This document shows, piece after piece, positions 57,369 through 60,972 of a stretch of 60,972 nt of DNA. How positions within the stretch are numbered: the stretch's first letter is position 1; every line of letters begins with the position of its first letter. Origin of the DNA: a virus. The stretch is taken from positions 1 through 60,972 of the IMG/VR virus record IMGVR_UViG_3300027852_000043; one strand, written 5' to 3'. A program made the translations under genes and the position numbers. Below the pieces are notes generated by a model. The model was not told where the DNA came from, searched no databases, and saw nothing but the letters and a program-made list of their open reading frames with translations.

Positions 57369-58331
57369 ATGTATAGCTATATGACCGGAAAATCCATAGA
57401 TGAACTCTTGATGGAACGGCGAACGATTGAGGACCTCATCAAGCAGAATTTCGAGCGCAAGCTGGCTATGCTATTTATTGACGTCTGGGGATACACCCAG
57501 TATGTCGAGACCAGAACAGCCGTCAATGGCCGGGCGATGCTCAAAGAGTTTTTCGATATCGTCAGCCCGATTATTGAAAAATACGCGGGTGTGCTGGTCA
57601 AGAAGATCGGCGATGAAGCTATGGTCGCGTTCACTTCGCCCGTATCAGCGGCACGGGCCTCCATCGCAATGCAGCAGGGGCTCGCTGAATATAACAGGCA
57701 GGTTACAAAGCAGAACCGGATACACGCAAAGATCGGGGTTGATTATGGCGAGGTCTTGGTTGAGGACAAAGACATACATGGAGACACAGTAAATGTGGCT
57801 TCTCGTGTGACGAGTCTGGCAGGCAAGGACCAGATATTGTTCACCGGGTTTGCATGGGTACCTACCCGAGACGTCGAAGGGGTTGTTTTCCGGGATTACG
57901 GGGTCGTTACACTGAAGGGCAAAGCGGAGCCTGTCAACCTCTACGAGCTGGTCTGGCGCGATGATAGAAGTCTACCCAGGGTAGGGCCACAAAAAGAAAC
58001 AGCGCCGCCAATACCTGCGGCTATTATCGAAAATGGCCAATTCGATTCCTTGACCAGGTACCTGGATTTGATCTATGATACACAGCGTCAACATGCTGCG
58101 ACTATCGGGAAGTTGTTTGACAAACTGGATGCGCAAGGGAAGGCTATCGCAAAATGTGAACCACGGCTCGATGCCTTGGAAAAGCTCACTTCCGAAGAGC
58201 TTAAACCTGCGGTAGAGGCCCACACAAAAAGTCTTTCCCGGATAACGGGGGCGCCTCTTTTTGTTAGTTTCCTTTTGGGTCTTGGCGCGTTATTGGCTAT
58301 GTTTTTAGCATGGTTTGGATTTAAGAATTAA
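57369..58331 (+). CDS. Class III nucleotidyl cyclase with C-terminal membrane anchor
   Basis: 320 residues. The catalytic homology domain spans about 30-200: metal Asp38 (FIDVWGYT), Lys78 and metal Asp82 (VKKIGDEAM), Asp135 (DIHGDTVNVASR), Asn142 and Arg146. Lys78/Asp135 is the adenine-selecting pair, so cAMP is the predicted product. A linker (205-285) with a helical segment leads to one transmembrane helix (about 296-316). An ATG at 57381 is an alternative start. At the distal end of the late operon, it probably alters host signalling or lysis timing. Confidence 0.88.
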   Translation: MYSYMTGKSIDELLMERRTIEDLIKQNFERKLAMLFIDVWGYTQYVETRTAVNGRAMLKEFFDIVSPIIEKYAGVLVKKIGDEAMVAFTSPVSAARASIAMQQGLAEYNRQVTKQNRIHAKIGVDYGEVLVEDKDIHGDTVNVASRVTSLAGKDQILFTGFAWVPTRDVEGVVFRDYGVVTLKGKAEPVNLYELVWRDDRSLPRVGPQKETAPPIPAAIIENGQFDSLTRYLDLIYDTQRQHAATIGKLFDKLDAQGKAIAKCEPRLDALEKLTSEELKPAVEAHTKSLSRITGAPLFVSFLLGLGALLAMFLAWFGFKN

Positions 58332-58343
58332 GGAGGTGGTATC

Positions 58344-58562
58344 ATGGGGTTTTTAAAGTATTTGTCGTACATCGGAAAAGGAGCCAAGGTGATTAGTATT
58401 TTGGCCTTGGAGATTTCCAAAATTCTTGCCGATGGGAAAGTCACAGTTGGTGAGGCTATGGATTCATTTGAAAAAGCAGCAGGCGGGGCAGGCATGCCAC
58501 TTAAAATTGAAGTCCCTTATGAGATCAGGGAAATGTCAATGAGAGTGAAAGAGGTGAAATGA
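58344..58562 (+). CDS. Small protein after the cyclase, 72 aa
   Basis: AAGGAGGTGG precedes the ATG: a perfect ribosome site. N-terminal amphipathic/hydrophobic part (VISILALEISKIL) then DGKVTVGEAMDSFEKA, a pattern common in small lysis-region proteins of phages. A holin-like or lysis-accessory role is possible but not shown. Confidence 0.5.
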   Translation: MGFLKYLSYIGKGAKVISILALEISKILADGKVTVGEAMDSFEKAAGGAGMPLKIEVPYEIREMSMRVKEVK

Positions 58563-58565
58563 GAT

Positions 58566-58754
58566 ATGGGAAAACATTTAATAATTATGCTTGAGTATGA
58601 TATGGGTGATTATTCTGACATGGAAGGCGATGGGCAAGAAATACCAACCGACCCAAACGATGTTGGGCTAAATGAATCATTTTATCAAGGTGAAGCCTCA
58701 AGACATGATATGCGTATTGTTGGGGTGAGAACTGAAGACAGGGAAGCCGTATGA
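58566..58754 (+). CDS. Acidic small protein, 62 aa
   Basis: Acidic product (EYDMGDYSDMEGDGQEIPTD); no family. Last rightward gene. Between 58755 and 58848 the convergent units meet; I see no gene and no convincing terminator there. Confidence 0.45.
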   Translation: MGKHLIIMLEYDMGDYSDMEGDGQEIPTDPNDVGLNESFYQGEASRHDMRIVGVRTEDREAV

Positions 58755-58848
58755 CCTTAAACCCAATATCCGCGACCATAGACCCAGGGGCATTAACTGT
58801 CCTTCATGCGAAGGCCAACCTTGTTTCCCATTACAAGTTCTTCGGTTA

Positions 58849-59100
58849 TTACCAGTTGGGGTTTTTCTCATGTGCGTATTTATGAGCTGCATCTTTAGTA
58901 TCGAATACTTTATCGATAAAGTCAGACACGGGGGAAATTGAAGATAGAAACTTTTGTTTGTCAAAGTTTTCACCATCCCAATATGCAGCATCTGGAAAAT
59001 GGCCCTCCTCTGGTTCCCAACATATCAACACCGCATACCACCCTCTTTGTTTTGGCCTTGGGTCGTTGATATCATACACGCTAATGAATTCTGTATCCAT
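58849..59100 (-). CDS. Hypothetical protein, 83 aa
   Basis: Contains RPKQRGWYAVLICWEPEEGH and AYWDGENFDKQKF, a layout seen in small phage proteins of unknown function. A 57-bp repeat identical to the leader and first codons of 59784-60017 lies immediately upstream, so its own leader has been replaced. Confidence 0.6.
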   Translation of the reverse strand: MDTEFISVYDINDPRPKQRGWYAVLICWEPEEGHFPDAAYWDGENFDKQKFLSSISPVSDFIDKVFDTKDAAHKYAHEKNPNW

Positions 59101-59157
59101 TACTCCCTATTTTACTGAATTCCATATATTTGCTTCCAACCATACCGGTCTCCTTTT
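59101..59157. repeat. 57-bp direct repeat, copy 1
   Basis: Identical over 57 bp to 59975-60031. On the minus strand it contains a GGAG ribosome site, ATG and first 14 codons of gene 59784-60017; here the frame closes after 20 codons. Copies bracket the attC cassette block. Confidence 0.85.
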
Positions 59158-59207
59158 CTGTTACTGTTTGCTCAACATTCGATCGGCGATAACCCTGGGG
59201 AGCACCA

Positions 59208-59259
59208 CCATAACACTCATTGCCACTGTTCATTAGGCAATGAAATCAACTGGTTAGCG
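59208..59259 (-). other. Degenerate attC-like site
   Basis: R''-like CGCTAAC (59259-59253) directly abuts the R' box of the next site; a 7-bp CATTGCC/GGCAATG stem and R'-like GTTATGG (59214-59208) follow. Spacer lengths on the two arms differ (10 and 3 nt), so the site is incomplete. Confidence 0.4.
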
Positions 59260-59319
59260 GTATAACGTTAAGCTGACTTACCACGGCTTCTTGTGGGTAA
59301 GTCCAGCGGCTGGTTAGGA
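59260..59319 (-). other. attC-type recombination site
   Basis: Minus strand: R'' TCCTAAC, spacer CAGCC, L'' GCT(G)GACTTAC with extrahelical G, 10-bp stem with one bulge, 8-nt loop, L' GTAAGTC-AGC, spacer TTAAC, R' GTTATAC. It follows all rules for integron attC sites and overlaps the 3' end of the upstream cassette gene. Confidence 0.8.
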
Positions 59320-59459
59320 GTAATACCGTGTGTTACGTGTGCCGCGGGCCAATGTCCGCAGTCTTCACATACTCGTTTACCCTTCAACGCTGGTTTACGT
59401 TTTCCATCTTGAATTATTGGTTTAAAAATAATTTTTCCCCCGCACTTTTCACATTTCAT
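59268..59459 (-). CDS. Cassette gene: zinc-ribbon protein, 63 aa
   Basis: CEKCGGKI and CEDCGHW pairs form a zinc ribbon. The ATG at 59459 lies 10 nt after the R' box of the preceding attC; the last 17 codons are inside the attC at 59260-59319. Function unknown. Layout is that of an integron cassette. Confidence 0.65.
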   Translation of the reverse strand: MKCEKCGGKIIFKPIIQDGKRKPALKGKRVCEDCGHWPAAHVTHGITPNQPLDLPTRSRGKSA

Positions 59460-59469
59460 TACTTTAATC

Positions 59470-59525
59470 TCTTAACGCTAAGATCAGCCGCCGGGTCTTC
59501 GGTCGGCTGCATTTGTTGGTTATAA
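59470..59525 (-). other. attC-type recombination site
   Basis: R'' TTATAAC, spacer CAACA, L'' AAT(G)CAGCCG with extrahelical G, inner CCG/CGG pair, 6-nt loop, L' CGGCTGATC, spacer TTAGC, R' GTTAAGA. The 3-nt, extra base, stem order equals that of the other sites. Confidence 0.8.
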
Positions 59526-59726
59526 GATTTCTAATATCACCGCATCACCAACATACGAATGACCGGTATCCCGGTAAAACCACCATTTGTCAAAACCCTC
59601 AACCGCAACAGATACATCGTCCGCGTCTATGATTTCATATTCGTAGAATCCAGATGGCAACATCACATTGCCAGATTTGTTGTGGACCTTGACCCTGTCA
59701 CCTTTTTTTAAAGTTCCGAGTTCCAT
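59520..59726 (-). CDS. Cassette gene, hypothetical 68 aa
   Basis: Small beta-barrel-like protein (LKKGDRVKVHNKSGNVMLPS, EYEIIDADDVSVAVEGF). AAGGAGC, contained in the R' region of the preceding attC, provides the ribosome site; its TAA lies in the R'' box of the following attC. Unknown function. Confidence 0.65.
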   Translation of the reverse strand: MELGTLKKGDRVKVHNKSGNVMLPSGFYEYEIIDADDVSVAVEGFDKWWFYRDTGHSYVGDAVILEIL

Positions 59727-59739
59727 TTAGAATTGCTCC

Positions 59740-59797
59740 TTATAACAGGTTGATCACCAGTGCGGCCCTTGGCATCTGGTGGATTAACTGGTTGTGC
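59740..59797 (-). other. attC-type recombination site
   Basis: R'' GCACAAC, spacer CAGTT, L'' AATC(C)ACCAG with one extra C, 15-nt loop, L' CTGGTGATC, spacer AACCT, R' GTTATAA. It overlaps the 3' end of gene 59784-60017. Confidence 0.75.
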
Positions 59798-60017
59798 GCC
59801 TCTGAGCCATTAGTTCGAAAATCATTTTTTTGATATCATCCATGCAATCGGTGTTAAATACGCAATTGGCGGAAGGGAAAAAACAGTATTGTCGCCATGC
59901 CCCATACCATTTAATTGTACCTAAAATAAATCCCGATGACTTAGAAAGAATGTCCCAAATATCTGTTTTCCCCGTACTCCCTATTTTACTGAATTCCATA
60001 TATTTGCTTCCAACCAT
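59784..60017 (-). CDS. Cassette gene, conserved phage protein, 77 aa
   Basis: LGTIKWYGAWRQYCFFPSAN and NTDCMDDIKKMIFEL are characteristic of a small protein family found in many phages and plasmids, without known function. AAAAGGAG precedes the ATG. Its leader and first codons occur a second time at 59101-59157. Confidence 0.65.
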   Translation of the reverse strand: MVGSKYMEFSKIGSTGKTDIWDILSKSSGFILGTIKWYGAWRQYCFFPSANCVFNTDCMDDIKKMIFELMAQRRTTS

Positions 60018-60031
60018 ACCGGTCTCCTTTT
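59975..60031. repeat. 57-bp direct repeat, copy 2
   Basis: Identical to 59101-59157. It includes the ribosome site and N-terminal codons of gene 59784-60017, of which it is an integral part; the other copy is therefore derived. Confidence 0.85.
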
Positions 60032-60230
60032 ATGGCCGTGGTTGCTTAAAAACCCACCAATCTTGAATAAATGGCTCTTGGCCTACCCAATGTTTTTGGG
60101 TATACCCAACGAATTCCCACCCCTGCTTATCCATTAAATTGAGCCAGGATTCCATGTCTCTATTATCCATCACAGGTGACTTTGCGTTTTGTGGTAAGTC
60201 CGGTTGCGTACATTTGTATTTATATCTCAT
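60030..60230 (-). CDS. DUF4177-like small protein, 66 aa
   Basis: ESWLNLMDKQGWEFVGYTQ and FIQDWWVFKQP have the pattern of DUF4177-type proteins (W/LN..G.EGWE.V). Start at 60230 chosen; longer frames to 60524 overlap gene 60295-60708. Function unknown. Confidence 0.6.
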   Translation of the reverse strand: MRYKYKCTQPDLPQNAKSPVMDNRDMESWLNLMDKQGWEFVGYTQKHWVGQEPFIQDWWVFKQPRP

Positions 60231-60238
60231 AACTGCTC

Positions 60239-60292
60239 TCACCCCTCGCATATCCCAACAAAGATACTCCTGTACTTTAGCTCCAAAGCCAT
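60239..60292 (-). pseudogene. Remnant of the 3' end of gene 60738-60972
   Basis: A 17-codon frame reading MALELKYRSIFVGICEG matches the C-terminus of the product of 60738-60972 (EALEVKHRSIFIGICEGE); bases 60241-60275 are close to 60743-60777. A fragment left by duplication or homologous recombination. Confidence 0.6.
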
Positions 60293-60294
60293 TA

Positions 60295-60708
60295 TTATAC
60301 AATTCTTCGTAATATCTGCCCAATCGGATTTTCTGAAACCTCAAACAAAGGCTCTCCGGTAAGCCATATTTGGCACTGGATATGGTTAAGTTGTTCGTCC
60401 CATGCCATGTGCATGATCTCAGTGCCAAACTCTTCAGATAGCCTCTTGACAAACACAGATGCGGTTTCAAAATTCCAATAATTAAAAACCCCTGCAAATA
60501 CAACATATGACCCTTTGTGTGCAATTAATTCTTGAGACATACATCGAGACGGATCACCGTCCTCTCCGCCTAAATCAGGGTCGTCGTCAGTTCCCCGCAT
60601 TTCCAGCGTAATCTTTTTAATGCGTTCTTTCATGTCTTTTGTGTCAGTGGAACCGGAGAAAACTCCTCCCGTCCTTATGCCGATCATGTGAGAAATATAA
60701 TACCCCAT
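60295..60708 (-). CDS. Hypothetical protein, 137 aa
   Basis: The ATG at 60708 follows GGAGGTA. Contains GYYISHMIGIRTGGVFSG and a helical acidic middle (TKDMKERIKKITLEMRG). Similar to no family that I can name. Codons are tightly packed between neighbours. Confidence 0.6.
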   Translation of the reverse strand: MGYYISHMIGIRTGGVFSGSTDTKDMKERIKKITLEMRGTDDDPDLGGEDGDPSRCMSQELIAHKGSYVVFAGVFNYWNFETASVFVKRLSEEFGTEIMHMAWDEQLNHIQCQIWLTGEPLFEVSENPIGQILRRIV

Positions 60709-60737
60709 AATTACCTCCCGTTGCGTAACAAGTAATC

Positions 60738-60972
60738 CTATTCCCCCTCGCATATCCCAATAAAAATACTTCTGTGCTTCACCTCCAACGCCTCCAGCGT
60801 CTTTGCCAGCTCATCCAGTTCTTTCAGGTCGGCCTTTGCGTCGTCCGTTTTCGGGTCACACTCTGCGATCCCCTCCAGTAGCAGTATGGGGATATCGGAC
60901 AGATGCGACCAGGCAAGGGAGAACTGGTCTTTGATGTACATATCTGTTAATTTTTCTCTGGAAAACGGGACC
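60738..60972 (-). CDS. 3' part of hypothetical gene that crosses the window ends
   Basis: Continues the frame that begins at 93 on the left. The visible part encodes an acidic helical region (DDAKADLKELDELAKTLEAL) and ends in KHRSIFIGICEGE. A shorter frame starts at an ATG at 60941, but the codons upstream of it are in frame with the left-end sequence, so that ATG is internal. Function unknown. Confidence 0.7.
   Translation of the reverse strand, partial: VPFSREKLTDMYIKDQFSLAWSHLSDIPILLLEGIAECDPKTDDAKADLKELDELAKTLEALEVKHRSIFIGICEGE
60945..60972. repeat. Right copy of terminal direct repeat
   Basis: Same 28 bases as 1-28 except T for C at the tenth position. See the left copy for interpretation. 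Confidence 0.85.

Noticed and set aside
1-60972. Temperate phage with an integrase
   Set aside because: HTH regulators and an operator-like palindrome exist, but no tyrosine or serine recombinase, excisionase or attP-like site could be recognised.

Overview
The window is a nearly complete, probably complete, genome of a tailed double-stranded DNA bacteriophage. It carries small and large terminase subunits, a portal, a scaffold, a major capsid protein, connector and stopper-like proteins, fibre proteins and very large virion polyproteins. There is no tape-measure-like gene, which suggests a short-tailed (podovirus-like) particle. Shine-Dalgarno sequences and sigma-70-like promoters point to a bacterial host; the host is not identifiable. 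The two ends of the window share 28 bases (one mismatch), and one open frame runs off the left end and continues in frame on the right end, so the molecule is circular or circularly permuted and the window opens inside a gene.

Layout. (1) 1-12.9 kb, leftward: about 45 small genes, beginning at a strong promoter at 12.90-12.93 kb. They include recombination proteins (ERF annealing protein, YqaJ-type exonuclease, NinB-like protein), HNH proteins, a DUF5131 protein, a 2-deoxyribosyltransferase-like protein, a sigma-region-4-like protein and two tRNA-like genes. Across the junction this unit continues into 60.97-58.85 kb, making one leftward region of about 15 kb. (2) 13.0-18.7 kb, rightward: a HTH regulator, a DUF1599-like protein, a C5 cytosine methyltransferase with a second conserved frame inside it, a replication initiator containing an iteron-like candidate origin, a helicase-loader-like protein, a D12-class adenine methyltransferase and a PD-(D/E)XK nuclease. 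(3) 18.7-20.6 kb, leftward: small hypothetical genes. (4) 20.8-58.8 kb, rightward: a DHH phosphoesterase, packaging and structural genes, virion polyproteins (one split by a GIY-YIG homing endonuclease gene) and, at the distal end, a class III nucleotidyl cyclase with a C-terminal membrane anchor.

The most unusual content: (a) integron-type attC recombination sites (three good sites plus one degenerate at 59.2-59.8 kb, one more at 8.3 kb) separating single small genes, that is, a gene-cassette array without an integron integrase inside a phage; (b) four promoters with identical geometry (-35, 17 nt, -10, 7 nt, ATG), which predict leaderless mRNAs for regulatory genes; (c) a phage-encoded nucleotidyl cyclase retaining all class III catalytic residues; (d) a tRNA-Leu-like gene interrupted by about 73 extra bases; (e) a dual-coding segment inside the cytosine methyltransferase. 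No integrase, DNA polymerase or recognisable endolysin was found.
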